Positions 46,464-57,873 of a stretch of DNA of 64,000 nt are shown one piece after another; within the stretch, counting starts at the first letter, position 1, and each line of letters begins with the position of its first letter. The notes beneath the pieces were generated by a model, which saw only the letters and a list, made by a program, of their open reading frames with translations, had not been told where the DNA came from and did not search any database. The position numbers and the translations under genes are program-made. Source of the stretch: Hydrangea macrophylla (Eukaryota > Streptophyta > Magnoliopsida > Cornales > Hydrangeaceae); NCBI GenBank assembly GCA_033977485.1, contig CM066989.1:97855887-97919886 (forward strand), read 5' to 3'.

Positions 46464-46660
46464 CATCAATTTCCATCTTCCCCTCAATTGTCGCCTTCCT
46501 TTCAGCACCTTCCAGCCCTAAACCTACCCTTCCCCCACCTTCCAATCGCTGCTGGATTCCGAAATCCAGCCCTAGGGTTTCCACGATTTTCTCTCTCTAC
46601 ATCGATATACATACATATATACATACAATTTTGGATTTTCTTCTTGAATTTGAAGGTATT
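44364..46660. other. Upstream region of the SYP22-like gene
   Basis: AT-rich. A GA microsatellite at about 45300-45335 and a CT microsatellite at about 46427-46460 (leader of the gene). A foldback element near 46046-46280 is listed separately. No other gene seen. The frame of the SYP22 start codon stays open upstream to about 46382 through the CT run, but without an ATG giving syntaxin sequence. Confidence 0.6.
46046..46280. repeat. Foldback (inverted-repeat) element upstream of SYP22
   Basis: The arms read AAATTATTTAGTGTAAACG... on the left and ...CGTTATACTAAATAATTTC on the right. The centre forms CTATTTCCAGAGGGCCATGAC against GTCATGATCCTCTGAAAATAG, so nearly the whole 235 bp folds into an imperfect hairpin. 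It resembles a MITE; no target duplication could be fixed. It ends about 380 bp before the start codon. Confidence 0.7.
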
Positions 46661-48480
46661 ATGAGTTTTCAAGATCTTGAAGCCGGCCGTCCGTTGGGTT
46701 CGCGGCGAGGTTACATCAATGGCAAGCAGGACCCAACGCAAGCCGTTGCTTCTGGGATTTTTCAGATCAACACCGCCGTTTCGACCTTTCAGAGGCAGGT
46801 TAATACCCTTGGAACCCCAAAGGACACCCCCGAGCTCCGTGAGAAGCTGTGAGTGCCTAATCTTAGGTTTTTTTTTTTTTTGGATATGTTAATTGTGTTT
46901 GTATTGTTGTAATTGTGCTTGACTTGTGTTGAATTTAGCTATAAGTTGGTTGAATTGGTCTGGGTTTTATTGTATTGGGTTGAATTTAGCTATAAGTAGG
47001 TTGAATTAGTCTGGATTTTATTGTATTGGGTTGAATTTAGCTATAAGTTTGCTGAATTGGTCTGGCTATGTTCTGGGTTTTATTTTAATAGGGTGAATTT
47101 AAGGGAATCGTTACAATATTATCTATAATTGGTATATATATATATATAAATAATTTTTCTTGAATTGTGTTGAATTTAGGTATCTGTTGGTTGAATGGGT
47201 GTGGTTATTCATTGGGGTTTATGTATCCAGTTGAATTCATTATGTTGTTATATATATATATATACAGACACACACATACATATGTATATATTTGAATTGC
47301 GGGTCTTAAGCAAGGGATTTTAGTTAGCATGTTCATAGATGTCATAGAACTATGGTGAGGATGATCTGCAACTTGGAATTTAAGGCCAAACTTTTAAAAA
47401 ATCACTGGTTATTGATATTAACTTTTGTCAGCCAAGAATTGTCGAAAGCAATTATATCTAGGGCAATTGGCCTCATGGGTGTGCAAAATGAGTTTTGGGG
47501 TCTACTGCAAGCTAAAACATGTAATTAAGAACAGTTCCTATGAAATGGTTCACAAGTAGGAGTAAATATCCAGTACAATGGTGATAACATGTGATCGGTA
47601 TCACCAAGAAATACGCACGAGTAGTGCTTGTGTGGAGTCTGTGGACACATATGTTCCTTAAAATTGAGACTGACATGTGCTTGAATAGTGACCTCTTATT
47701 GGTTTGTGATACCACGTCAGCAAAGTAGTCGTTGTAACGAATCTAATAGGAGTTAGATCTCCATAACAAGCTACATGGTGTTTAACACAATTATCACTCT
47801 CTTAGATGGCCTTTGACCTTGTTTTCACTTCTCAAAGTAGTAAAACCATCCTCATTGATGGAAGAATAATCAGGTTAGACTCGATTGATACCTTAACTGC
47901 AATGGAGGAAGCTGAGCATGATGAATTTATTATAACTGATGAAGTGGTTCTGGAGCCTATTGAAAAAACCAACTCAATGTTAGGAACAGTTTGTCTTCCC
48001 AATACTAGATTGGCTTTTAATAAATGATAATAGATGTTTGATTATTACATAGTATTTTATAATCACATTCGTACTGAAAGACCTCTAAGAAGGTAAAGGA
48101 GTCCGAATTACTCAATTGGAGTATGTAAAGAAGAGTTTACTAGTCATACCAAAATAAAGAAAAAGAAGAGTTCTCTAGTTGAGAGAGATAGAATGTTGGG
48201 TTGTCTTTGGTTGTCTGACAAGATAATTTAGGATCTTCATATCACTTCCTCAAGTCTTTTCCTTTGTGTATTTGCTATGAGATGCTTGTTGCTTGATTGT
48301 CAGTTATTCATTTGGTGGTCTTTATACTGAGTTTGCTCACCTGGCAGGCACAAGACAAGATTACATATTGGGCAATTAGTGAAGGATACTTCGGCTAGAC
48401 TAAAACAAGCCAGTGAAACAGATCATCGTGATGAAGTTAGTGTAAGTTTGCTTTTCCAAGTCGCTGTTCATAATGCGCTG

Positions 48481-48552
<72 letters not shown>

Positions 48553-51500
48553 ACACACACACACACATACGTAAACACACTAAGGCGGGTTTGCGTAAAT
48601 GCAGTCACATTTTTCCTTCTCAATTTTTGTGTCAGCATTCATCAGAGTTCTGCTTATTGTACTTCACAGTCTTGAATGTAAACTTTGGTCCCTTTATACT
48701 CTCTTGTCTCCCTATGGCGCAATGTTGAATGCGTTACTTTTTAAACCACAGGCAAGCAAGAAGATCACAGATGCAAAACTTGCAAAAGATTTCCAAGCAG
48801 TTTTGAAAGAATTTCAGAAGGCTCAACGGCTTGCGGCTGAGAGGGAGACAGCATACACGCCCTTTGTTCCTCAAGCAGTTCTTCCTTCTAGGTAATAGTT
48901 GTAGCCTTTTAGGTGAATTCATTGGCTAAGGGCTGTTTGGGAAGGCAGAAAACCGGTTATGTGGTTCTCAAGTTAATTAGTTCTATAAATTCAAATGTTT
49001 GGTTAATTTCCTTTTCTTGCACAAGAGTCCGTGCCCTTACTAATATCTCTTTTTGAACTGGTTCTTATTAAATTAACATAAGCTTGCTTCTCTTAAAAAC
49101 CGGATAGAAAGTGAGACTGGGACTATTGTAGATCCTATTTTTTCCCTTACATATCTCTCTTCTTATTAATTAACATAAGCTTGCTTGCTTCTCGTAAAAG
49201 CATATAGAAAGTGAGACCAGGACTATTTTAGATCCTATTTTAAGCATTCCCAAACAGGCCCTAAGTTTCCAGATTTGAAAATCCCCTTGCATTGCATGGT
49301 GAGGAAGCTCTAGGAAATTCGTTGACTATAACCTTCAAATATGGAAATCTGAAATATGCTGGGTAATTAAGGTTTTGATTAGTTGACGGCACTGTAGTTT
49401 TATGTGCATTATTATGTTACTAATGCGCTCACGTTTATTATTTAACAGCTACACTGCCAGTGAGGTAGACATAAGTTCAGATAGGAGTGCAGAACAACGT
49501 GCTCTACTTGTGGAATCTAGAAGGTGAGTTCTGGCCACACGGTAATGCTTTATTATAAAATTCAGTTGTTGGTGCTCTGTTTGGTTTGCAAATTTATTGA
49601 AGGTAAAAAGAAAAGGAAAAGAAAACAAGGAGAACTATTTCCCTAATGTAGAAAACTTAAAAATTTTCCAACTTATAACAAGAACTCGAGGAATGAAATG
49701 ACTCACCAAATTTAAAGTAACTTTATTCGTCACTCTGTTTTCCTTGCCTTCTTATTTTCCTCACTCTTTTCCTTATTAACCAAACAAAGAAAAGTGTTTT
49801 TCCAATGTTATCTTTTCTTTTCCCTCTCTAAGTCCACAAATCAAACAGAACCTAAATCATTGGAGTACTTTGAAGTTGGTTAATATTTTACAATGGATTG
49901 AGTTAAATCGAAGTTTTGAAAGGGGATCCTTTCTCTCCCCCTTATACTCTTCCCCCGTTTCTTTGAGATGTGCACTCCATATCTACCAGCAAAAAGTCGA
50001 TATAATTCAAAACCATGAGTTTAATGGCTTAATGCAATGGCAAATTTGGAGGCGTGGAACTCTCAAGGCATTGGCTAAATGTTAACTACACGGTTCTCTT
50101 TGAATGAACTTGTAGCCACCTTAGGCTCTGTTTGTTTTATGGATATAGAGAAGGGAAAGAAAATGGAAAGTAAAACAAGAAGGAAAACTATTTCCCTTGT
50201 GTTTTCCCCGTTGTTTTCCTCCATGTTTAGATAACATTAGAAACTTACAATTTTTCCATAATTATACGAACTCAAAAAGGGGGGAAATAAGTGACTCACA
50301 GAATTCAAAATTTTGAAATTTTCGATTGTTTTTTATTTTCTTTTATTATTATTATTTTTATTTTTATTTTTATTTTTATATTGCTCATGGTTTTTCTTAA
50401 GAACCAAGCAAAGATAATTTTTCTTATTGTTTTCTCTCTGTTGCCCACACTAAATCTGTGAATCAAACAGAGCCTTAATGAAACGGTTTTCCTCTCTGAG
50501 ATTTCTAGTCTCATGAAATTAGTCCCCTTAGCTTCCTTCTGATTTGTGCTGCAGACAAGAGGTTTTGCTATTGGACAATGAGATTGTCTTCAATGAGGCT
50601 ATCATTGAGGAAAGGGAGCAGGGAATACAAGAAATCCAGCAACAAATTGGTGAAGTGAACGAGATTTTCAAAGATCTTGCCGTGCTTGTCCACGATCAAG
50701 GAGCTATGATTGGTAAGTCAGGCCCTCTCTATCTCTCTCTCTCTCTCGATCGATGTGTTACATATTGCGTACGCATACACAATACTGAATACCACCATGA
50801 CATTTAATTTTCAGATGATATTGGCTCCAACATTGAGGGTGCTCATGCTGCAACAGCACAGGGAAAATCCCAACTTGCTAAAGCGTCAAAGACGCAAAGA
50901 TCAAACTCCTCTCTGGTAATTTATGGCAAATTATAGTTTGTTGTATGTCAGATACTTGGATACGTACAACGGTACATATATTAAATAAGATGTGGGCACC
51001 ATAAGTTGCTGTTGTTGCTTCGGTAGGACCCAATTGAACTCTCCTCCACAGCTTTTCTGGTTAAAAGTCATAATTTATTTCCGAAAACCTCCCCCTCCCC
51101 TCACCAGCCACACACACACACACATAAATAGAGAAAAATAGAACACTCACCTGATTGCCCCAAAAAGGGAGAAAAATTACCTTTGGATGTTTGCTTTTGC
51201 GAACTATACTATTTTTTTTTTTGTTAAAAAAAAAAATTCGACGGCAAGTTTTGTGATTCTGAGACACCTTAATATTGGGTGTGATTTTGGTGGGAGATGC
51301 CCAAGTTCTCTTGTTAAGAGTAAATGTTGTAATGACCATAGGGTTGTGGTTGGTGTGGTTGGTTTCATCATCAGCTTATTATTGATGTTTAGATGTGCCA
51401 CTGTTGCAATACCGGATACTCTTTTGGTGAACCGTTGTAACTAGGTGGGATTAGAATGTGCCTTTAGGCTCTGATTTGATTAGGGACTTGGGCTTAGTTT

Positions 51501-52054
51501 GACCTTATGTGGCATTTTATAAGTGGCTTATGACATTTATTATTGAGGAGTTTGATAATTTTGTACAAGTGACACATTACTCTTCAATAAAACATCATGA
51601 AATAAAAAAAGCAACATTGAGCTTTTAAAAGTTCCATTCTATTTTTTGCAAAGCTCATAAACTAGTTACCAATTGAATTAACACGGATTTGTGCTTTAAA
51701 AAAGGAGAAGTAACAAAATGGTGGCCAAACTAAGTCCACAAACCAATCACGGAGGAAACCACAAGCGAGAACATTAGGCAAATTGTTTTCCTTCTCGTTT
51801 TCCTTTACCTTATCTAAATCCACAAACCAATCGGAGCCTAAGCATTCTAGCATTGATGAAGCTAAAATATGCCGACAGAAAGATAATGTCATGTGCTATC
51901 TTCTTCCTTTGTTTCTTTCACTAGGTCTATATTCATGATTCATGTACCTTGTATTTCTCTATTAACAAGGTTAATATCTTCATTGCAGACATGCTTGCTC
52001 TTGGTTATATTCGGCATCGTCCTGCTCATCGTGATCGTAGTACTTGCAGCATAA
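46661..52054 (+). CDS. SYP22: SYP22-like Qa-SNARE (vacuolar/prevacuolar syntaxin)
   Basis: Seven exons: 46661-46848, 48348-48441, 48752-48891, 49449-49523, 50555-50712, 50815-50915, 51989-52054. All introns are GT-AG; the joined frame is 273 residues. It starts [10 protein letters not shown]. Habc region about residues 25-150 ([33 protein letters not shown]). SNARE motif about 180-241 with zero-layer Gln at 214 ([13 protein letters not shown]). C-terminal anchor 253-273 ([20 protein letters not shown]). Length and sequence fit Arabidopsis SYP22/VAM3 (268 aa) and its paralogues SYP21 and SYP23. SYP2 proteins pair with Qb, Qc and R-SNAREs for fusion at prevacuolar and vacuolar membranes. The gene looks intact. 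The exact paralogue is not certain. Confidence 0.96.
46929..47081 (+). repeat. 51-bp tandem repeat in intron 1
   Basis: Three units start at 46929, 46980 and 47031, each opening TTGAATTTAGCTATAAGT. The units differ by a few substitutions. Further AT microsatellites lie at 47130-47150 and 47250-47290. Confidence 0.85.
48930..49261. mobile_element. Tourist-like MITE in intron 3
   Basis: 332 bp with inverted ends GGGCTGTTTGGGAA and TTCCCAAACAGGCCC, flanked by TAA at 48927-48929 and 49262-49264. A 3-bp TAA/TTA target and GGSCYKTTTGG ends are typical of PIF/Harbinger MITEs. Confidence 0.8.
49573..49853. mobile_element. Degenerate Tourist-like MITE in intron 4
   Basis: The left end GCTCTGTTTGGTTTGC faces the right end CACAAATCAAACAGAACC; the interior is poly-purine/pyrimidine like the element at 50124. 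The ends have diverged and no clear target duplication is seen, so the limits are approximate. Confidence 0.6.
50124..50474. mobile_element. Tourist-like MITE in intron 4
   Basis: 351 bp, ends GGCTCTGTTTG and CAAACAGAGCC, flanked by TTA at 50121-50123 and 50475-50477. It lies just before exon 5. Confidence 0.8.
51467..51838. mobile_element. Tourist-like MITE in intron 6
   Basis: About 372 bp with ends GGCTCTGATTTG and CCAATCGGAGCC. Flanks are TTA on the left and TAA on the right, so the target duplication is not exact. Related in style to the MITEs in introns 3 and 4. Confidence 0.6.
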
Positions 52055-52757
52055 TCAAGCTATATTCAATTTAATCATGGAGGTAACTCAGAATCTGGGT
52101 AGGAACAAAGATGTCTCTTTGCTGATTGGGTTTATGTTTTCCAAGGCATTTTGGCTGATCCAAGTGCGTGCCTCCTCAAGTTCAAGATACTTTTATGAAT
52201 TTATTATTGTGGGCAGGGTTTGTGTTTTCTTTGTAAATTGGTGTTTGGGTTTTTGAGGGTGTGTTTTCATTTTTTTTTTTTTTTTTAATGTATTGGCCAT
52301 AATATCTCTGCCAATAAAGAAAAAAGTTAACAATTCTTTGAGTGTGCTTGTGGTTGGTTTGTGTTTCTTTCTTTATTCACATTTGAATTGGCTGATAATC
52401 TCTACTACTTTAGTAACATACTTGAGGTTCAAAAAAGTCCCTTTTGAAGCTCAAGTGCTCAACATGTATCCAGCACTGGTGAGGTAAAGTAAAGGCTATA
52501 TATTTTATTGGAAGTTTTATTGTGGAAAAATCAAAGAAGGCAAATGATGATCTTCATGTTACGTTCTGTTCTTTTTTTTCTTTGTTTTTTTTAGGGGAAA
52601 TCTTCATGTTACATTCTGATAGACCCAAAAAAACAAAAAAGGAAGGCTTGATATAAGGTTCCTAAGATTGGTTTTCCTTGATTTATAGGACAACTCATTA
52701 ATAATAATCTCCATAAAAACAAAAGTTCAGGCTCATTTTTCACTCTAATCCACATCA
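52055..52757 (+). other. 3' flank of SYP22
   Basis: Probable 3' untranslated region followed by intergenic DNA. AATAAAG at 52313-52319 is a possible polyadenylation signal. No further gene seen. Confidence 0.5.
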
Positions 52758-53748
52758 CTCAAAAGTAGGGGCGACAATTTGCGACCCGACCCGACACGAA
52801 AATAAACGGGTTTGGGTGACCCGTATAAGGGTACGAGTCATAAACGAGTCGACTTGTTTGACACGATTAATAAACGGGTTGAAGTGGGTCAACCCGTTTG
52901 ACCCGATTGAGTATTTAAGTGCAATTGGGGCATTTTTTTAGTTCTAAAAATAATATTTAATAATTTGAAAGTCTAAAATATAAATAATATAAATAAAAAT
53001 TAAAAAAATTATTTTTTAAAAATAATTATTTAATATATATATTAGGAAATTAGCCATAAATCCCTCTCTACCAAAGATTTTTGAATTATGCCCAACTTAA
53101 AAAAAATGTTGGCAATAGGTCCAAAAATAGAAAATCCCCAAATTGAGGTAAATAATTTTACCTTTTTACCCACAAGTGTTATATACAGATATATATACAT
53201 ACATTATGTTATTTATGGTAATATAACTAGGATATTATTGTGATTTCCAGTTATGCACATCCCTTTAATTGAGGAGTTATTTTTGGAACAAATAATTAGC
53301 ATGTGTGTGTATATATATACATGCATATACTCCATTAAATACGGATAATTGGCTATATAGTAAAAAATTAAATCAATTAATTTATGATTTAAATCCCCCT
53401 TTTTTTTAGGTAACTGATTTAAATCAAGGTAATTTTCATCAATTTTACATTGCATTATCAGTGTACAATTTTCACTGTATTTTCAAAAATCCTGCTCACA
53501 AGTATGGCATAAAGGACCAAAACATATCCAATAGGCATCATCTAATCATCGTTCAAATTTACTCTACATTACAGTGTACAATTTTACACTATATTTTATC
53601 ACTATACGAAATTTCTCACTATTGATGGAAAAATTCAGTGTCAAATTAAATTTCTACTGTATAGAATTTCTCACTATCTCATAACAAGCAAAGAAATACA
53701 AGAATTTTCTAACTAGTGTAATATTTCACATCATTTCTCACAGAAAAT

Positions 53749-53785
<37 letters not shown>

Positions 53786-54187
53786 AAATCTTATGCAGAA
53801 AATTAGTGAACAAATATAAACGGCGCGTAGGGGAGAGAGAGAACAAATCTTACACAGAAAATTAGTGAACAAATTTATAAATCAACAAAATTTTACACTA
53901 ACAATCAACACAATTTTTACACTGAAACTCAGTGAAAGCACAAAAAAAATCATGATCAAAACAAAACCCAACAAGAGTCAATTTTTACACTAAAAATCAG
54001 CGAACAAGTGTAAACTCAACACATTTCTACACTGAAAATCAGCACACTTTTTGCACTGAAAATGAATAAACAAATCGGTGAAAATAAAAAGTTTTAACAC
54101 TACACATCACTGATGAAAGAAACCAAAATTGAAGCTAGAACCCAAAAACATTTTGAATCAAAAACAAAAACTGAACCAAGCCGGAAT

Positions 54188-54414
54188 CTAAAGCTCAATG
54201 TCCACTTCGCTCATGTAGAGAAACCCTCCGTCCCTTCTCATCAAGATATAGTCGTGGCTCAGAGCGAGGATGAAGTCACCGGCTGAGGCGTGGCCAAAGA
54301 TGGCAACGATCGGAGACATCGGAGGAGTAATTGGTCCAGGCGAGATCGTAGCCGTTTGGAGGAGAACTTGTGCGCGGTGGTGATGAGGGCGGAGGAACTG
54401 GAGGATTCAGATCG
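54188..54414 (-). pseudogene. Fragment resembling peroxisomal enoyl-CoA delta-isomerase (ECI)
   Basis: On the minus strand, SALITTAHKFSS (about 54350-54410) is followed, out of frame, by NGYDLAW, and then from about 54325 to the stop at 54188 by MSPIVAIFGHASAGDFILAL and SHDYILMRRDGGFLYMSEVD. I recognise these as the crotonase-fold core of plant ECI/IBR10-type proteins, including the FGHASAG oxyanion-loop region. At least one frameshift splits it, and a segment between the two blocks is missing. It lies wholly inside the hAT element, so it was probably captured from a host gene. It also overlaps shadow frames on the plus strand, which are not real. Homology is from recognition, not from a search. 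Confidence 0.7.
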
Positions 54415-55095
54415 GAGGTGGTGGTGGTGGAGGGCGGCAGCATCTCTCTCTCTCTCTCTCTCTCTACTTTATCTCTGTTTTTGACTAGATTTTGGGTATA
54501 TATATATTACATTGTATATGATTTTGAATTTGAAATTCAATTTTTTTTTAGCAATGATTGTGCATATCTGGATAAAGAAGGGTAGTGTGGTCCAAAATTA
54601 AATTTGTAGACCTATCACCAAAATATTTTTAGGAGTAGACCTACTATAATAAAGTTACACTAAAATGGATTTAATTCTAGTTAACCCATTTTTTTATACA
54701 GTTTGTAAAAACTTCTTATTCATTTTGTTTGGATGTGCTTGGATGTTAAGTTTATAATAATTGGATATTGTTATATTTGCAGTATTTTGGTATTCAAGAC
54801 GTACACGTTAATAATTGATACATTTGATTAAAAACTTGTTTGTGTTCTTAGTAGGGCTGTAAGTTTATTTCGAATAGCCGAACCGAGCTGACCGCTCGGT
54901 TTTCTTAAAATTACTTACAACTAAAAAATTGATCCGACAGCCCAAATTGGCAAAATCGACCAAAGGGTGAAAAAATCGATCGAACTAACCACTTCGGTTG
55001 GTTTTCAAAACATGAAAAAAAAAAAAATATTTCGAACCAAACTGAACTGAACTAAACCGAACCGATGACACCGTACACGGGTTAAACGGGTGACC

Positions 55096-55262
55096 CACAC
55101 GATTATGACCCGACACGATTATAACCTGATACGATTATGACACGTTAAGAATGACACGATTATGACACGTTAAGAATGACACGATTATGACCTGACACGG
55201 CAATGACCCTACACGATAATGACCTGACACGATTATAACACGACACGACCCGATTGCCACCC
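55096..55262. repeat. Subterminal ACACGATTATGAC repeats of the hAT element
   Basis: About eight units of a 13-bp ACACGATTATGAC-like sequence, some separated by ACGTTAAGAATG or CCTG, end at the right inverted repeat. The left end carries related GACACGATTA, CCCGACCCGACACGA and GGGTGACCCG blocks (52785-52915). Such clusters are known transposase binding sites in hAT elements; that role here is inferred. Confidence 0.75.
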
Positions 55263-55273
55263 TTACTCAAAAG

Positions 55274-57184
55274 CCACTCCTCAAGTACATTTCATATTTT
55301 TCAATTGCCCTAACTACCCCTAACTACCGCTCTTTTTATTCTTCTTACCACTGTCTCTCTTCTCTCTCTGACTCTCTCTCATCCTCACTGTCAAAGCACC
55401 ACCGCTGGAGTTGGAGTTGTCACTGTCGCCGTTGCTGCTGCATCAGAGTCACTGCCCCACCACCACGATTGAACACCGCCATCGCCATTGCCACTAGCTG
55501 CCACCACCACCACAGCCGCCATGGATGTCGTCGAAACCACCACAACCACCATCACCATCGATGTGACCGCCACGTCCATAGCCATCATTGCCGTCATCGA
55601 ACAAGATTTAGATCACCGGAAAAGATCTAGATTTATATGTCATCACCATTGCCGGAACCTGCAAGCTCCAATGAGCACCAAGACGATGACCATGATTCAT
55701 GATCCTCGCACATCCCATTGGCATGATGAGGTTACTGCAGAATTTCCTCATAACATATCTTAAGTCAAATTTCACATGGGATAAGTTAAGTGAAATTTGA
55801 CTTATGATGTAAAATTTTACTTAACTTAGTGAAATTTCAATTAACTTTCTCAGTGAAATTTCACTTAATTCTTTAGTGTGGAGGAATTGTTTAGGTACAG
55901 AGGAGGTTGTGTAAATTTTATTAGAGAAAAAATACAGTATTGAATGCAATTTCAGTGACTTAGGATGGCTTAAATCTTAAGCCTAATTTGACTTGGGATA
56001 TCTCTAATTTCAGGACCAAAAACCACAAATTGGCCACATCCGTCGTCCACTTTCTGACTGCCACCATCCATGTCCGTTGACCGTACTGAAAGGTATTCCA
56101 CTTCTTCTTCCTACATCTATAACACCCCATCTATATAAAGCCCTAGATCTATAACTTTAAATTCTTCTTCTTCTTCTTAGATCTGGCAGAGAGAGAGAGA
56201 GAGAGAGAGAGAAAGAGTTTTAGAGTGAGAGAGAGAAATAAACAGTTTTAAAGTAGGGAAGGAAGGAAAGAGGATGACAGCCAGTGGTGGTCACCGAAAA
56301 TGGCGAGGTGGTGGTCGCCGGAGATGGCAATGGTGGCTGGAGACAGCGAGGGTGGTGGCCGAAGGTGACTGGGGTGGTGGTCGGGGGTGGCTAGGGTTTG
56401 GCTAGGGATAGAGGATGAAGATGATGGTATTTTGGTCTATGTACATTGCGAGGACTCATCCCCCAATGTCCACTTTAAGTTGTCCTTAATCTCAACAAAC
56501 TCCTTTTAATGACCTTTTTTTTTTCAATTTTCCCAAAAAAGAAAGTTACATTATGATGAAAAAAGCATTTTTGCTCACCCAATGCTCACCCAAGCTTGCA
56601 CTAGGTGACATGGGACACATGTCACCCGGTAGAGGCCAGAATGAGCAATGAGTGACCATTTTTTGGTGAGAAAAAAATGCCCTCTTCTAATAAAATCGAT
56701 TTAGAAAAGTAAAAGAACAAGGGAGAAGGAAATAACGCTCTCATATAGTGTTTATTTGGCTTTTATTTTATTTCGTTTTTAGTTTTATTTTTAACAATGA
56801 GGGTGATTTGAACATGTGCCTACTCCTAAGGTGTGAGAAGAGTTGGTACCAATCAACGTGAGAAGAGTTGGTACCAATAAGCTCGGTTAGGATCTCAATA
56901 CTAAAATCCTCTAACTTAAATATGTTTAAAAGTTTAGAAAATTTTGAATATTCTACGAAATCGAGAAACTAGGAAGAAAACTGACTTCTAAATTTCTTAT
57001 AGTTTTTATTGCTGCAAGTGTATTAATTTCTTTTCCGTCAATTAGTTGGAGCTTTGGATGTACAGAAAAAAAAATGAAAAAATTGGAATGCGATTCCTTT
57101 CCTTTAGAATGGTAATGAAGACAAGAGGAAGTTACATCGGGGGGACTAGGTGGGACGTAAGTTCTTGGGTTAAATGTATTTAAC
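55274..57184. other. Intergenic DNA with low-complexity and hairpins
   Basis: 55390-55620 is rich in CAC/GCC triplets, giving meaningless open frames on both strands. TAAGTCAAATTTCAC (55761-55775) pairs perfectly with GTGAAATTTGACTTA (55790-55804). A GA repeat lies near 56190-56215 and GGTGG-rich sequence at 56280-56400. GGTGACATG/CATGTCACC (56604-56626) is the centre of a small foldback of about 120 bp (about 56564-56684). No gene supported; a CTATATAAAG box at about 56131 has no evident gene after it. Confidence 0.5.
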
Positions 57185-57872
57185 ACCCTTAAACTATATT
57201 CTGCTGGCACTTTGGTTCATAAAATTTTTATTTATTTATTTATTTATTTATTTATGGTATTTTGGTCTCTCAACTAAAGTTTTGTAGCACTTTGTCCCAT
57301 CACTTTTAGCCGTTGAAAGTGACGGGAAAATCCAAATTTTGGGGGGAAAGGGTTAATTACATATACACCGCCTGTAGTTACACCACTTTCACTTTGTCCC
57401 TTATTTTATTGTTTGGTCACTCAAAAAATTTACTAGACAAGGAAAATCATGAGGAGGTATAACACACTCCAGCAGCAAGTAGCAGAGTTCAATAATAAAT
57501 CTATTTTGTTAAATGTTTTATTTTAACTTTTTGGAGTTTCATGATTATTGATGAACTCCAAAATTTGTTACTAAACACGACTTATATAGGCTTATTTTTG
57601 CCTGTTAAATTTAACTAATTTATTAATGGTTTCACATTAGTCCAAAGTACAGGAAGGATTAGTGATACCATTGAAGTACATGATGAAAAGTGAAAACGGA
57701 TCCAAAAACAGGGGGTGTATATGTAACTAGCCTTTTTTTGGCCCGAACAAAAGAAAAAAATTGGATTTTCTATCACTTTCAACAGTTAATTGAAAGACCG
57801 GAAGGGGCAAAGTGCTATAAAACAGTAGCTGAAAGACCAAAATAAGGGGAAAAAAAATATTTGGGGACAAAA
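57185..57872. repeat. Long inverted-repeat (foldback) element
   Basis: Arms of about 170-200 bp: the left (about 57205-57400) with GTAGCACTTTGTCCCATCA, GTTGAAAGTGACGGGAAAAT and ACATATACACCGCCTGT is matched in reverse by the right (about 57705-57870) with ACAGGGGGTGTATATGT, TCTATCACTTTCAACAG and GGGGCAAAGTGCTATA. The left arm includes a TTTA microsatellite. It abuts the LTR at 57874. Probably a MITE with long inverted repeats; no target duplication established. Confidence 0.75.
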
Positions 57873-57873
57873 G

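Larger units (their letters stand above)
52766..55265. mobile_element. Non-autonomous hAT-type element carrying a gene fragment
   Basis: 2.5 kb with inverted ends TAGGGGCGACAAT (left) and ATTGCCACCCTTA (right, inverted TAAGGGTGGCAAT). An 8-bp target duplication CTCAAAAG lies at 52758-52765 and 55266-55273. The TARGG start and 8-bp target fit hAT. There is no transposase. Both ends carry GACACG/CGTGTC-rich subterminal repeats. The middle holds repeats of an ACACTGAAAATCAG-like motif (about 53450-54130) and a fragment resembling enoyl-CoA isomerase. Confidence 0.82.

Noticed and set aside
46382..46660. Upstream extension of the SYP22 frame
   Set aside because: The frame is open but begins without ATG and is mostly Ser/Leu from a CT repeat; the family starts at MSFQDLE (46661).
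47806..48027. 73-codon open frame in intron 1 of SYP22
   Set aside because: No known motif and no splice signals in keeping with an exon; the syntaxin reading frame joins exon 1 to 48348 perfectly without it.
54290..54585. Plus-strand Arg/Trp-rich frames in the hAT element
   Set aside because: They are the antisense of the isomerase-like fragment plus a CT repeat.
55391..55763. Thr/Ala/Val-rich open frames on both strands
   Set aside because: Produced by CAC/GCC triplet-rich DNA; no recognisable domain.
56131..56420. Possible small gene after a TATAAAG box
   Set aside because: A TATA box, GA repeat and GGTGG-rich run are present but no credible open frame or splice structure follows.
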